A stretch of DNA of 64,000 bases from Anisakis pegreffii (lineage: Eukaryota > Nematoda > Chromadorea > Rhabditida > Anisakidae). Made by a program: the position numbers and the translations under genes. Below the pieces are notes generated by a model. It saw only the letters and a program-made list of their open reading frames with translations. It was not told the DNA's origin and did not search any database. The DNA is taken from NCBI GenBank assembly GCA_035041965.1, contig JAPYMA010000945.1:1-64000 (forward strand), given 5' to 3'. Positions 47,300 through 61,643 of the stretch are shown here, one piece after another; the first letter of the stretch is position 1, and the number at the start of each line of letters is the position of its first letter.

Positions 47300-48622
47300 C
47301 GGATTTAGCAATCATCAGAGTGATTGCGAGTGACCAAGAACAGCTCTCGCTCAGTGATGATCCCGTAATCTCGTCATTTTTATCATGTATTTGATGACCG
47401 TGAAAATTAATTGACAACGATTAATCAAATAAATATTGCGTAATTCAACTGTTACGGATTACTTGACATATCACAATTATTAATAAACGCAAAATAACAG
47501 CAAAATTGCGACGACAACCAAAATGAAACTTCTAAAGATTACATAATAAATGAACGTAACGTAAAGATTTGACCAAACAATGAAATCTGAAATTGATCTA
47601 GTTAGGAATTCAATACGAAGCTGAACGATTCCAGCTAAGGGAATGAACTCGTTTACAGTGAACAAATATTATCTGTAGCATAAGAAACAAATATTATCCG
47701 TAGCGTAAAGAAATAACTAGCGTAAGAACTAGATGAATCACAGTCACAACATGAAGAAAACATAAGAAAATGGCCAAAATAAAACAACTCAAATCACGTA
47801 ATTTATATTTCTGTTATATTACATGAACAGTTGATGTACAGAAAGGCAACAATTGACTGATATAATACACGCATTCTAAGGAATATCACTGAGATGCGTT
47901 TCAGGAAAAGAAGTGACACGTGATGCTTGGCGGTTCTGTTTCTCTACAGGTCATCAATAAATATAAAATGGCACTGGCAACTGCTATACAAATTCTGTTT
48001 TTAAGCTGATAGGTATTTAATCTGAAAGGGTTGCTGAAAAATAGCCTTTTACAATTAAGTACATCTTAACGGAAAATTTTCTTCAGAAACAATGAATATT
48101 TTTAAAATGTTAAACAACAGTTTCAACGAGGCAAATCAAACGCGAATACGCACAAATCAGAGAACGGAATACAACAATTAATTGAACAATAATCATTGAT
48201 TTGGCATTCATCATCAAGCACAGAACCGTCTCAACTCATATGCTAAAAATTGAAAACAACTGAACTTTTCTATCAGTGAAAGACACATCGACAACAGACA
48301 TTAACTTTTTTATCAGTGATCGCCTACAATAATATCGATAACAGTAATGGTGATTAATGGTGATAACATATATGGCAACACTATCAAATACATTACTGAT
48401 AAGCATAACCTCAAATGTACATATAGGATTCATAATGGCTACAGATGTCTTTCAAAACCTTACGTTTTGAGAAACTTAAGGTGGAATCCGTTTTCTTTTC
48501 ACACGACATCGAATAAATTCGGAAAAATAATCTATTAGATGCTCTCAGTAAATTTCTTCAAATATTTGCAAACATTGGCTCAGTAAAGGAGATTAAACTC
48601 CATTCGTTACATAGAGTAAATC
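47300..48622. other. AT-rich region downstream of EDEM3
   Basis: No supported gene. A 25-26 bp imperfect direct repeat (AACAAATATTATCTGTAGCA and AACAAATATTATCCGTAGCG) lies at about 47659-47706. Confidence 0.5.
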
Positions 48623-48907
48623 TCAAGAACTGAAACACTGAAAACCATCATCAGTGAATCGACAAATAACCCGTACAATATTACCCACAATTTGGATATT
48701 ATCAAAATCCGTCAGCGGCTCCTTATCAACTTCAAGTAACGGTATTTTTGACACGAAATAAGAGAAGTCAATTGACGACAACTGCTCATTTGTTACTTGC
48801 AGTAACGAATACGCTATACGCCGAACTAGGTTATAGAATGCTAACGTATCAGCTGCTGTTGATAGTTTGTACTGATGTTCCATCTGCGAGATATTCTCTT
48901 CGACTAC
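48623..48907 (-). CDS. Probable 3' terminal exon of EDEM3 (or separate small gene)
   Basis: After an ATATTGCAG acceptor this 94-codon frame (VVEENISQMEHQYKL..., IPLLEVDKEPLTDFDN) stays open to a stop. It is phase 0 and joins EDEM3 exon 16 if that exon ends at GAG|GTTAGA (49834), giving a 944-residue EDEM3 close to the vertebrate length. The alternative is a short first exon at 49149-49114 (ATGCCAGCTGTC..., also phase 0) making an independent gene. Neither is proven. Confidence 0.5.
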   Translation of the reverse strand, partial: VVEENISQMEHQYKLSTAADTLAFYNLVRRIAYSLLQVTNEQLSSIDFSYFVSKIPLLEVDKEPLTDFDNIQIVGNIVRVICRFTDDGFQCFSS

Positions 48908-49818
48908 CTGCAATATTCCATTGAAACGAGAGTACTACTCGACCATTTATCAAGTGAATGAACATCACGTTTTCACGTGTTGCGTTGACACAACAAATGC
49001 TTGAAGGTCTAGTGCTTTCATTGAGGCAAACGAATATTTTGACGTTAAGAAATAAAACGACAAAATAAACAAACGACCTTTTGTTTCGAAGAGTGATCGC
49101 TATGTGGATGAACATCGCCGAAGTTGAAATTGAAGATGACAGCTGGCATTGATGAATCAATAATCATTAATCGTTTCGAATTCTCTCTGAACTGAAACTG
49201 AGTGCATTTTGAGAACTAATTGTGAAGAGCTTTATTCATCTGAAGTTCATCCGAAAGATTTACTGCTTGATTATTCACTCGATCACTGCATCAGTTAAAA
49301 CGATTTTAAATATTTCATAATTCAAGCGGACCGTCCGATAAAGTCTCTTAAGAAACATTTAAACGATTACACCACGATTCTTCACAGTTGTGATACAAAA
49401 ATTATCATCAAAACGTGCCACAAAAACTACATTTTGATTACAAGCGAATAAAGTTGCCAGATGCAGGTGCTTCTCATAAACCAAAAGAACGATTCTGGTT
49501 CGACCAACAAACAAGTAAAGCTCAGAGATTATGAAACAAGCATTCGTTTATCTATCCGAATCATGAGGTGGAGGAGACCAACGAAGAAGGTGATAACAGA
49601 GAGGCATAAAATTGTAATCAACTGTATCATAATGTAATCAACTGTAGCCACAAAATGACGATCACTAAGTTTCTTATCAGTTACGAGATGAACGAAATCC
49701 CTCCAATCCTCGCGCAGTAGCAACTACCAATAAACCAAAATGACACATTGCAAAAGTGAACGAATTTACTCAAATCAAATTACCAATTAATTAAAGAATA
49801 AACCGAAAAACATCGACA

Positions 49819-52800
49819 CTATTCAATTCTAACCTCAATATACTCGGAGGAAGGATGCGGAGCAATCCTAGCGAAGTGATGATGCTTGAAGAATTGCTCG
49901 ATAATGATCGATGGATTCGTTAAGCGATCCGAAATACGAACTGTTGATCCAGGATTTTTCTTCACATGTTCAATCAACGAAGAACCTTCCTTATCGAACA
50001 GGAAAACAACCGGTATGTTTATGTCATCCTCAACACTCGTATCGCCAGACATTGCGAATGGCGGCGACGTTTCGATACTGCTTCCAGCTACGTTATCTTC
50101 AAACAATCAGTTATGACATTTCCAAACGCTACAAATTGATCAATAATAAATTCATCACAATTTAACACCATGTGTATGGATTTAAACACCACATCAAATA
50201 TATTCTAATCAATAAGCAAATTTTCGAGAACGATAAAACAGTCTCTTTGTTAAATATCATGAGGATGTAGAAATTAAAAGATGCACACATTCTCAAAGAT
50301 ACAAATTGGAAAAACGTGTAGCTGGAGTGGATGGTCGCCTTCTTCAGGAAAAAAAAGATGCATAAAAATATGCAGTTCTGGCGAGATCCTGTCAGAGCAA
50401 TAGCAATAAGTTGAATGCACTCAAAACAGAGCAGAGGATTACCAACGATGATGAGCGCGATGGCACCAGCTTTTTGAACGAAGCGTGCCTTTTCTTGGAA
50501 CATGCATTCATGTCTGTAAACAACTGCGATACGACCCTTCAGCGTTGGTGAATTGGTTATTGTCGAACAACCTTTTGATGGCACTGCAATACGCACTTCG
50601 CCATCCACCTGCATTGAATGCTTTTAGAAATTCATTCGTTGCAATACCGCTTCATTAGCAATCAGGCACTTATCAATTGAACGAATGCACTGATTTCTCA
50701 GTGATGTGTACGAATGATTGATGATCAACGCTCAAACGAATCAATCAACGGAACCTGTCTATCGTGAAGATCTGAACCAAACTGAGCAGGTGCAGCGATG
50801 AAGTTTACATAACCAAACGATGGATACGAGAGAATCTGTACGACACGTTCAATTCTAATCGCACCTTCAAAATGTTACAGTTCGTTGTTACTGAACGAAG
50901 TAATTGAGTATATTGAGCACGTAATTGAGAGTGATTTGAATGAATCAGCACCTGACATTTATGAATACGCCAACAATTGAATGCATATTAAACGAAGAAG
51001 AAACAAAACAAAGCATTTTTTGATTGTAAGACGAATCGACAAAATGCAAATACGAACCGAATTCATCTTTTTCGAAATGCGAAACCATTTGCATCATCTC
51101 TTGCATGAACTCCATACCCATAGTAGCCCATTGAGGGGAAAGTGCCTGAATTATGTCCCGGCTTGAGCATGTATCAAGCATGCGAATGCACTCGCTGAGT
51201 GCATTCAAGAAAACAGTTTATCGTCACAGTGACAACTGATGGAAGCTCGATGGATTGATTCACCCAACTGGTTCAGTTTAACTCACAAAAATGCCTTATT
51301 TACTTGAATCCCTTGTTATTTACTGCTCAGTTGATACTTAAGGAAGTCGAAATAACTTCTTCGGTTAACTATCAATAATGATTCAGTTCAATATAATTGA
51401 ATATCAATTCATAATCACACAATTTAATTGCAAATTTAAGAGACGACTTCTGGTGCATCAATTTTTGTACTGGAATCGTTTCCTTATTCTTTGAAAAACT
51501 ACAAATCAATTTCACTGAATAATCACTAAGGGACGTCAAAAAAACTGAACGAGCTTAAATAAGAAGGGAATGAATGCATCCGATTAATTTTACTAATTAG
51601 TCAGATGAATTACGTTAAGAGCTTGATGATTTCATTCAAATGATACAAATATAACTTCATTCCACCTACTGAATTGTTTACACCGCAAAAGAAGCTTTTT
51701 TGACTGCACGCTTTATCTTCATGGACACTTTTCAGGGCAACAAAATGAAAACGAACAATCACAGATCTCGGATGAAGAATTTTTGATAATCAATTCAAAA
51801 TTATACTCGCAAATGCGAATGGAAAGAAGACGTATCACAAACATTCTTTCATTCATTAGAGAATTTCATCCAAAATTATCATTGAAGCAAAGAGAAGAAA
51901 TATTCGAATGGATGTAAATTGGACAACAGAAAAAAGACCGTCTCTGATCAAGAGAACGAGATTCTTCGATATGACCAAATAATAATGATGAAATAACTGC
52001 TGAATGTAAATGTTCTAATCACAAAATATAATAAAATTTAAATTGAATTATTACATAAACAATTCTAGAATTAATCATTTCACATGATGAATGTATCACA
52101 TTTTGAATATATAAATTGTACAAATTTGATGAAATAAATGAAATGTAATTTGCTTCAGAATAACGCAGTGAAGATGAGCAATATGCAGTGAAGTGAACGA
52201 ACGATTAAAAGTGCTATTAGGCCTCACGATTATTCATGTTCCATGAGACAATTCCAATCGTCGACCTTATTAAGCACTCAAAATAAGAGCTCAATACTAT
52301 GTCGAGGATTAGAGTTGTTTGTGGACAGCAAACGTACCACTCGAGTATGTTAAGCTTTATGATAAAGCAGAGCAAGAATCGTTGAAATTTGATGGTGAAA
52401 GATCCTATCTTTGCTTGCAATTGAATACGTAACTTTTTATGACGCAGAGAAGTTTGCTTGTTCTATGGCATCTTTGAGACGTCACATTGGAATCATGAGA
52501 TTGGCGCAAACAATCATCTGATTTCAAACGCACACTCAAGGCAAGGATGCCTAGGTCTTATAGTATGGAAGCACAACAAATTTATTGTTAGATGCATAAA
52601 TAAAAAGGCAGTAGACAAAGAATACTGACTTAGAGTTAGAGTGAGTTGCACGAAGCAGTTGTCAGTCTTGATGTTGTTTATTGGTGGCAGTGCTGATGGT
52701 GCTGTTATGCGTATTAGTTAGGCTGCTATTGCTTGATGTTGTGTTATAAGCGATGTGAAAATTGCGGATAACGCATCTGTATAAGAGTGTAGCTAAAGCA

Positions 52801-55800
52801 ATCACAAAAGCACTGCTAATCATTAGTGCCATCCATAAAAGGATGATCAACATGAAGATGGAAATCATCTCAGATGTAATTGTCTGATTTGAGGGTAGCA
52901 TCGATAATGATAACCAATTAAACAATGTTCCAAAATGGTCATATTTCGTCAATAATCTATCGTACTCATTATTCTTCTTATATGCTGCATCCAATACACA
53001 TTGTAATGCGAATATCTCCTCTTCACTTATATCACCCACTCCACCCTGAAAAAACGCCTATACTAAATGGGTATTATAAAGGAGATATTGAGCACAACAA
53101 CTGCATTGTCCCAATCTGAAACATTTTAATGCATCAAGGCTGAAATCAAATTTAAGTTTTAGTCAGCTGAAACAAAATGTCTTATATAGTTAGAGAATAT
53201 TAGCTGACACCTTATAACAACATTCCAATTAATTACATATATTTCACTGTCAACATAAATCATTCAAAGTATCTGATCAAAAATAAAATATCAAGTGATT
53301 GCGATAATAACAGCATTCCAGGGTGGAGTCGGGCTGAATACTGCACTGAACAGGTCGATTATTGGACATTTACAATTAGTGTAAATCTTGACTTTGTATT
53401 TTGAAACCTATATACAATGTTGCAGGAAAGTAAAGGTAATGACTTCAAGCATTTTAAATGAGCATTTCTTCTTGATGGCTAATTTGCACAACGATTGTCT
53501 ATAAACTGAATGTTTCGACAATTCAGATGTTACTATTCTGTAAAACTTCTTGAACGATTTTTCAATCTTTCACAGGAATAATGATATAAAGATGTACTGA
53601 AATCGATCAAATAGTTAGAAGTACACTCGTTGACTGTATCCAAATCAACTGTTCATGTGTTATCAACAGGCAGAAATTATTTTCTTGCTTTCATGATGAT
53701 TTCTCTAATTCCGCACTTCAAGTACATTGTTTATAACATAAGCTCTAATTGTTTCAAGAAGACGCTGCTTAAACGCCTAATGCAGTTAACGATGATATTC
53801 TCTGCAGAAGAAAGTAATAGTGAAAAGACAAAACAAATAATATCAATGAACCAAAATTCATAAATAACAGAAATCAGCTGAAATTAGATGTGATAATATC
53901 GTGAGCTGGAGAGTTCACAATAACATCAGTAAATACTCAAACTACAAGTTGTTCACTCCGCTAGACTAAAGTTTTAAAACGGATGATATCAACTGACAAA
54001 ACTTCAATGAAATCGAACCACTGATTGATAAATTAATCAAATCCAACTTAAACGAACCTCAGAGGTGGTGTGCAATAGATGAAGACGACCGTCAGCCTGT
54101 ATCTGCACTTGAATACCCATTTGATTCAGTTGACGAACGTGTTCACTATTCGTCGAACTGAATGCCCATGCTCTGAGGCGTTCTGATCTGCAGTTACAAA
54201 TTGCTTTCTTGGGACTGATATGATTATGTGTTCATAAACGATGAAACAATTTTATAAGGCATATCGTAAAAAACAATTTCATATGCAACAGAATTTGTCG
54301 GCTATAATCACTGAAATTGCAAGAAGAATGTTTATCAGATTCATCAGATTCTGAATTCGGAAACGAAATTCATTCATAAGTATAATTGAACAATAAAGAT
54401 CAAATGCACAAACGGTTGTGGGCAAGTGCTCGAAGACTGTTGTGCGCCATCACTCTGTTTTACAATCTGTGACATAATGGCACGTATATTAGATCGTAGC
54501 GCATTCGCATAATTTGTCAACTGTTCTGACGAAGAATAATCAACAATATTTGGACATGCCGAACGGTACTTCCTTTCATTATCAGCCATATCTTTTTCTT
54601 GCAGCAATTCGTCTGGGTCTATTAAAACACGACGAGGCAGCTGAAACCATCAAAATTCATTACGACTACTTATAAGGTGGTGATGAACAGCACTACGGCT
54701 CAATAACAGCACTAAACAAAGTCAACTCCGATGCAAACATACAATGCGTAAATGAAAAATCAAGCGACAGAAGACAATTTAACAAGGTGTTACCACAATA
54801 TTGTATGCATAAATAAACGTAAAATGTAATAATGTCATTACAGCAATACTTCTCACCTCATCATCAATATCACCGATAGACAACGGTAAGAAATGCGCTT
54901 CGGTGGTAAGGACGTAATTATCCGGATCGAAGATTAAATCAGACGGCTCAGAGAATATCATGTAAAGGTATTTAAATGTTTCAGCTAAAACATATGAATC
55001 CATCCTGAAAACTTTTAGTAATATCATTCAAAACATTTTCATTTGCAAATATTCACACGAATGCATCTGCAAAAGCGAAGATAAGGAAACACTAACAAAA
55101 TTAGATGGAGTCTAATATAAAGAATAAGTGTAAAGGTAGGACTCGAACCTGTCCTCGTGACTCATTGTTCGTATGTCTCTCACACCCGCAAAGCCACAAT
55201 CCACACGCACCAACTCATTTAAACTATCCATCACCTGAATGAAAAGACGCATTAATTCATTCACACTTCACTCGTTTAAACAAACTGCATCCATGAACAG
55301 AATAATAATTAAGATAAAACCAACAAAACAACTAACATTTTTCGCAACACGAAGATAATGTGGGTCTTTGGTGGCCCTATACAACATGTAAGTACTTTCA
55401 ATGAATTCGGGTCTTAACGGGTATTGCGCCCAATGAATTTGCAGATCATGAGTAAAAGCCTCTGGCAAAAATCTGTGTTTCTGAAACCTCAGCACAAATT
55501 AGATGGATCCCTTATTTTGCTGAAATAATATTTTGCACAGCAATTGCTATTAAATATTTTGCGAAGATGATGTATAATCATACTCACAACCACTGAAATT
55601 ATCGAAAACAATAATCAAAAGGTAAACATTGACAGAGAAAATGTGCATGTCACAATGAATAAATCTGAATAACTATTATTTCATGCACAGAGTCTAAGAA
55701 AGACATATTGACGGTAATCTGAAATGAAAGGATGAGTGAAAGCGCTGACCTTAATGACTTGATGAAGAGTTTCATGAAACTCAATCGCTGATTTCAAATC

Positions 55801-58075
55801 GCCTTTCAGTACTTGAAGTGCAGGCCAAAACGCTAGCAGAGCATCCATGAATGACCTCGAAGCAACTGTTGGTTTATGCATATGTACATCGATGAACATT
55901 GGTCCCTTGTTTATATAACGCATAATCGCATCATAATGCTTCAACATTCAATTTATTAACAGTGTTTCCACTCTTTGTAATACACTTAACTCATATGAAC
56001 TCAAGCAATTATCCATCGAACGAGTCGTTTTCTTGAAAGAAAATTTACACGACGAAAACGAATGAATAGACAGATGAATAATACCTTGTTGAAACGGTAT
56101 AAATAGTCATCGTCACCAAGCAAAATATAAGTTTTCAAACAATATTCATAATAGGAATCAATTCCTGCGCCGATACCCGCATCTGCAAACGATCACATTA
56201 TCGATGTTCTCATTCAATCAGAATATAATCTCTGAACTGCGAACACATCAAACAGTTACAACAGTCTAAAATTGAAATAAGAATGAACCTCTTCTGACCC
56301 AATCACCGGAATGTACATTCAGCACGGTTCCCATCAGATTCGAAGCACGATTTCTTTGTGACCAAAGAAAATCCATCGCCTTTCGCGCCTTCTGCTCGTA
56401 TACCTTATTGCCAGTAAGACGACTCAACGTCGCGAATTCCAGCAGCATCGTGCCACCGCACGCCGTACACGTATCACGTTGTTCGCGCAAATAACTCAAC
56501 ATTCCATATCGTAGATTTATCTGAAATACTACACTATTCACTTTTCATTGAATCCACCTAATTGTAAGTTAACATTTAATCAAGCATTCATTGACGGTAT
56601 ATTTAATGCGACTATATAGTGTTCACATATCAACAATGAATACCCTTGAATAAGGTAATCCGCTGGTTGTGTTGAACGCAGGTAGAAGACGATCGGCAAG
56701 GCTTACGGCCATATCCAACATCTGATTTGAATACCAAATTAAACGACCTTCATCCTGTGATTGCACCAACTTCGCCAAAAAATGTGCTGTAATGAATTAT
56801 TCATTACAAATCATAAAAGTTCTTCGCTGAAAATATCGATGCAAAATTAAAAGTAACAGAACAGTTGACTCAACACTTAACCATTTATATCCCTAAACTA
56901 AATTTCGAAAGACATCTTCGAATTATCAAAACAACAACTAATAAATAACCTGATAATAAACCGCCAACCATTCGAATGTTAGTCTCAAAGACGGATACAA
57001 CTAAATTCGAATCGAAGCGCACATTATTAACCACCAGTCGCACTGCACGCTCAAACTCATCCAGTTCACCAACTACCACCAATGTATCCAACGTATCGAC
57101 CAATGTCAACGAAAAACTGTCACATTCTTATTAACGATAACAATTGCTACTAGTATTGTATTTGTATTAGTATGAGTACTAGCATCAATATTAGTGTTAT
57201 TATTGTTGCTATTATTATAATGCTTGTAATCATTACCTTTACTTTCCTGCAACATTGCAATAGTTTGCTTATTATCGTTATTTTTAAAATTTAGCAAATG
57301 TTCATACTTTAACACAAATCGTGAAAATCAGTACTTCAAATAACCATCAAGAAATGTTTATTTAAAAATAATCCTTAACAGGATGCCATGGAGGAGAATC
57401 ATTTCTGATGATGTCAATAGAAATAAAAGAAGAGATCAACTGACTTTCCCAAGCAATCGTCAACGTCACCTCTGCTCGGAGTGATTCCTCTGGCACGACC
57501 TCGACAAGTTAACGGCATCAATTCATCATGTGGATATGCATACTTCATATACGAATTGTATCCATGCATAAACATCTCTTTTGCTTGAGCCCTGCACAAA
57601 AACATTTCCACTTGAGTATTTCTCACTTCATCAAATCACTAACAAAACGATAATTTTGTTTGCACCAGTCTGATGATTTTCCAAAAAACATATTCCGGAA
57701 GAAAACATCAAAATTTTCAGTCATTCATAAAACCATTCTAACCGATTTTACAACGTTCAGTATTCCACGAAATCATACAAACTTATGCATTGAAGCTTTT
57801 TACACAACAGTAATCACACCCACAGTTTCGATATCATCAGTTTAAGAATGTTGCATTTGCATATCAAAAACTTAAACTGATCACAAATAACATCAAACAA
57901 TTAAGGATAAGAAAAACAAGAAATCAAGTAACCTGAGGGCCGATTTATCGATAGGAAGTTGCTCATGGTTTATATCATGAGCAAAACATAGCAACGAATC
58001 GATTAACATCAGCAATAAAATTAACACGATATAAATCACAGAACCCATTTTCAATGTACACTTCATCAACGCCAT
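49819..58075 (-). CDS. EDEM3: ER degradation-enhancing alpha-mannosidase-like protein 3
   Basis: This is a GH47 alpha-1,2-mannosidase-type enzyme that trims N-glycans of misfolded glycoproteins in the ER lumen for ERAD. Minus-strand exons: 58075-57933, 57591-57445, 57116-56950, 56786-56644, 56520-56289, 56182-56085, 55938-55750, 55480-55337, 55234-55149, 55004-54857, 54640-54410, 54207-54058, 51190-51058, 50864-50755, 50608-50443, 50096-49819. The product is 854 residues in frame. The signal peptide/anchor contains [22 protein letters not shown]47 features are [32 protein letters not shown] (Glu about 141), [24 protein letters not shown] (Asp about 286) and RPEFIEST (Glu about 398/401). A C-terminal PA domain ([27 protein letters not shown]) identifies EDEM3 rather than EDEM1/2. 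No KDEL-type tail is present. The exon 13 start is uncertain (51190 or 51194). The last exon may instead splice to 48907-48623. Confidence 0.95.
52662..53045 (-). CDS. Membrane-anchor exon inside EDEM3 intron 12
   Basis: A 127-codon frame after a strong TTTTTTCAG acceptor ends in TGA. It encodes [20 protein letters not shown], then a hydrophobic stretch ([20 protein letters not shown] and beyond, long enough for one membrane span or a hairpin), then a Ser/Asn/Thr tail. There is no ATG at its start, and phase 0 matches EDEM3 exon 12. It could therefore be an alternative 3' terminal exon giving a membrane-anchored EDEM3 lacking the PA domain. It could also belong to a nested same-strand gene whose first exon I did not find. 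The family is unrecognised. Confidence 0.5.
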   Translation of the reverse strand, partial: GGVGDISEEEIFALQCVLDAAYKKNNEYDRLLTKYDHFGTLFNWLSLSMLPSNQTITSEMISIFMLIILLWMALMISSAFVIALATLLYRCVIRNFHIAYNTTSSNSSLTNTHNSTISTATNKQHQD

Positions 58076-60740
58076 CAATGGAGGTATTCAGGGATATGTT
58101 TTCTTTGCAATAATACCAATAATGAATATTTGGTATTCCTTCCAACGATGAGTGGAATAATGAAAAATTTATATACAGCACATCATATTGCAACCACTGC
58201 CGCTACTTCACTTCACTGAACAACATATGATTCGATGCCTGAAAATGCTTGCTTTGCGTTGACTGGAAAATGCGATCTGAACACAAATATTTATGAGTAG
58301 CTTTTTTCTTGTATCGTTCATTACACGCTTCATTGTTATTGAGCTGATATTTCAATAAATTTTTGATTTCGGGAATATTGATCAAATTCTGATAATCTTC
58401 AGATGTTCATGACTGTGTGACACAATCAGTAGCAGAAATAAACACAAGAAAACATTGCACAGAGCATTGTAAACATCATGATAAATAACACAAATTAGAG
58501 AAGCGATTCAGTGTTGATGTTGTTGGCATTATAGTAGACGGCAGCAAATGAAGAAATTGGCGATGACACGTGTGTGCATAATAAGTTTTATTGTGAAAGA
58601 CAACTGATTGAGTGCGATCGATAATGCTAATCGATCTCACCGTCATTGGTGCCGGCCGATTTGAATTGTAAGTGCCGATCATTTGAATGCAACCGAAAAA
58701 ACACTTATTTGAAGGATATCACAATCTCTTCATTAATCATATGCCTGGCAATATAAACGTGTATATAAATGTATATATATGTAGGTCAAACCGAACGTTC
58801 AAACAAAATTTACAATATAAGTAATTCCTCACAACGGTGTTTTAAATGTCTCAAAACTGGTTCAAATTGCTTTAATACGCAATAAAATGAGGCAGCTTAA
58901 AAAGTAGAAGATGCGCAACAATAATTAGCGTGAAAACACAAATATAACACATTCGTTCGGCATAATTACCGCTAATTAATTAAAAAATTGCGCAAGTAAA
59001 ATAAAAGTGGATCGTTCGCGAATGACATTTCACGCCGACGCGTCTCGGCTCATCGCCAAGAACGGACCGGTGGAGCGATTTGCTGAATGAAAAGTCCGAA
59101 AAGTGAGGGGTGGGCAAAATATTTTTACGATACGTTCCCATTATCGGTTTTGCGCTCAAACTGGGTCAGTACTGAATCATTTTGGATTTCAACTTTAGGA
59201 TAAGTTCGAAACCCATTTATCAATATTTCTAACAGCTAAAATGTCGATTTGGTGGATTTTCGATAGAGTTATAGGCAAAAAACTGTCAAAATTTTGCACC
59301 CGATTTGAAAGTGCGCTCAAACGTTCTCACAACGAAGGCAAACCCGCGAAATTAAATGTTGGCGTTCAACTTGCAATTTGCAAATCCCTATATCCGCATC
59401 GTTAAAGTCATGATATCCGAGATATTTGTGCTCATTGAGATTGACGGTTGCAGTCGACGCCCGCGGACAGCGAATTAATTCTGACCTGTATGGCTCATAC
59501 CTGACATTAAATCCAAACCTCTTCATCCGTGAGAGGTATAAGGATTTCGGGTTCCGGCATCGTGGATTTTCAAACGATAAATCATTGATATATTTCTTAA
59601 TTAAGTAGCGTTAATTTTGACGAGTGGATAAGTTATATTTGTGTTTTTCACACTGATTGTTGTTCCGTTGTCAGGAATTACTTTCATTGTAAATCTTGTT
59701 TGAACTCTCGGTTTGATGTCTGTTCAATGAATATTTTTTTAAGAATCGCGGTATTTTTAGCCGTAGACTTAGATTATTTGTTATTCATACTCCCTAGCAT
59801 CTGGTTCGCCTAGTTTATAACGCTGAACTGTGAGATATTGTTCGAATTAGGTTGAGCTTGAGCTCTGGTAAGCGCATTTGAATGAATCAGAATGTAATTG
59901 TTCTAATGTACATTCCTAATGGAGTTTTCGTTAATTTTTACTGTGTTATTTATGATTTGTTATGTTTACTGTGAAGTTATCGAAATGTTTAATAAATGTT
60001 TCATTTTGTCCTTTTGAATTGTATTTGTACCTATGGAATTGAAAGAATATTGTAATCATTCATATAATATAACCAGAAATTTATTATGAAAGACATTCGG
60101 TTTCCCTTTCAATCAATTTCAACAAATTAAAACTTGACTGGTTCAATTTACATTCACCACGAAGTTGTCATTGTCTTACATTACTTTTTATTCCCTTCTC
60201 TGTGATATTTGTTTATGTTTAAAGGATTTTTTTAGAATACCATCACAGTCTTCATTGCTTTTTAATACTGCTGATAAAAATTGTATTCAATTGAGCCAAC
60301 TTGTGATGGTTATTATGTAATTGACTATATTATGAAGGTAATGTTTAATAGTAATCGTGTGTACGTATATTATGAAAGATTTTTAATAAATAAAAATGAA
60401 CAACAAGAACTTGTGTTGTTTTCACGTGGAAAGTTTCAACGAAATAAAATATTTTGATCTTGAGAGGGAGATTGCTTCTCTGTTTGTTTGACTACTCGCT
60501 CGTTGACCACTTACCAATTAACAGCGGCAAACAAGTGAGTAGTCGAAGACTCGAAGAAGACCCGAAATTAATAAAAGGTCGACTTACGAAGTCAATTTCA
60601 ACGTCCCGGACAACCCGGACGGCACAAAAAAGTCTGTAAACTTGGATTTGTGAAGCATATTAAAGAGTGAAACCCGATACCAACACTCAAAGTTCGACAT
60701 CACTTGAATTCTTCCGAGAGCCGACAGATGTTCAAAAAAA
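58076..60740. other. Intergenic region upstream of EDEM3
   Basis: Mostly AT-rich. A slightly GC-richer patch at 59030-59110 and open frames at 59317-59608 on both strands have no recognised motif. The frame 60454-60639 has a basic tail but no homology I recognise. The EDEM3 promoter should lie in the first few hundred bases. Confidence 0.45.
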
Positions 60741-60814
60741 ATCGCTCGTTTGAATACTGGCAAAAATTTTGCGGATTCCAAAAGTTTTTGGAAACATTCA
60801 ACCGAAAAATGCCA

Positions 60815-60862
60815 AAAATCATTGACGCTGCGCGGAGCTGAACCTACGACCTTCAGTGCGAT
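60815..60862 (-). other. tRNA-like fragment (B-box), minus strand
   Basis: The minus strand reads CTGAAGGTCGTAGGTTCAGC then TCCGCGCAGC, resembling a tRNA variable loop and T-arm. No A-box, anticodon arm or paired acceptor stem is evident. It may be a SINE head or tRNA relic. Confidence 0.35.
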
Positions 60863-60941
60863 GGAACAATTGGGTGAAACAAATGCACCACTGATAATGA
60901 CTGTTCTTCTGAAAGCAATCTTTTCATCTCAGGTCTATCGA

Positions 60942-60981
60942 AATCTATCATCCTATTCGAGGGCCCCTAATTGTTTTCTTC
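60942..60981 (+). repeat. 40-bp exact direct repeat, copy A
   Basis: The 40-bp string starting AATCTATCATCCTATTCGAG is repeated exactly at 61644-61683. The two copies are 702 bp apart and flank DNA with no recognised gene, which suggests a duplicated insertion end or a long direct terminal repeat remnant. Confidence 0.8.
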
Positions 60982-61643
60982 CCACAATTCAGTACTTTTT
61001 GCAATCCACTCATCAGTCCAAATCGACTGGTACTAAAATTATCGAAAAATGAGCGAAAAATCACCTCGTTGTGGAACTTCACAAAACTCCTGACCATACA
61101 TACCCCCTATGACCTCCAAATCGGCATTCTCAAAATACTGACGGGGCTTCTACTAGCTGCTGAATGGAGCATCTGAGGTTTCGCAGGCTTCTACCAGAGA
61201 ACAGGACGAAGTGACGGTCAGCTCGAGCAATTTACTATTTCAATTGCCACCGCTCTCCTGTGGTCATGTTCATGAATTGCCTCACTCAGTAGTCAGTTGA
61301 TAGATGAAACAGGAGCATGTACATTAACCGCTGACAACAAACTGATTAAGATACCGACACGAAGCCTGACCCATGGCCGCCGGACGAGAAACGAAGAAGG
61401 TTTTTTTCCGAAGAAACGCTTTCTCCACGAAAGAAAAAAGCTGAGCACAAATTAGAGACAGCAGCCTTTTCTATGCGTATCACCGATGTTCAAGCAATGA
61501 CACTCGTTCAATCTTACAGATGTCATCTCAGGACTTACGCTAACATGCATTAAACGTTCTATTATAAATGCCGTATCCTTCCTATGCTATGCTAAGCGAC
61601 TTTTGAAGAGTTGTCTTTCCTAAACTCTGTCTCCTTCCGAGAG

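Noticed and set aside
55120..55235. tRNA-like AGGTTCGAGTCC on the minus strand
   Set aside because: It straddles the donor of EDEM3 exon 9 and is explained by coding sequence (SHEDR) plus the splice site; no cloverleaf can be drawn.
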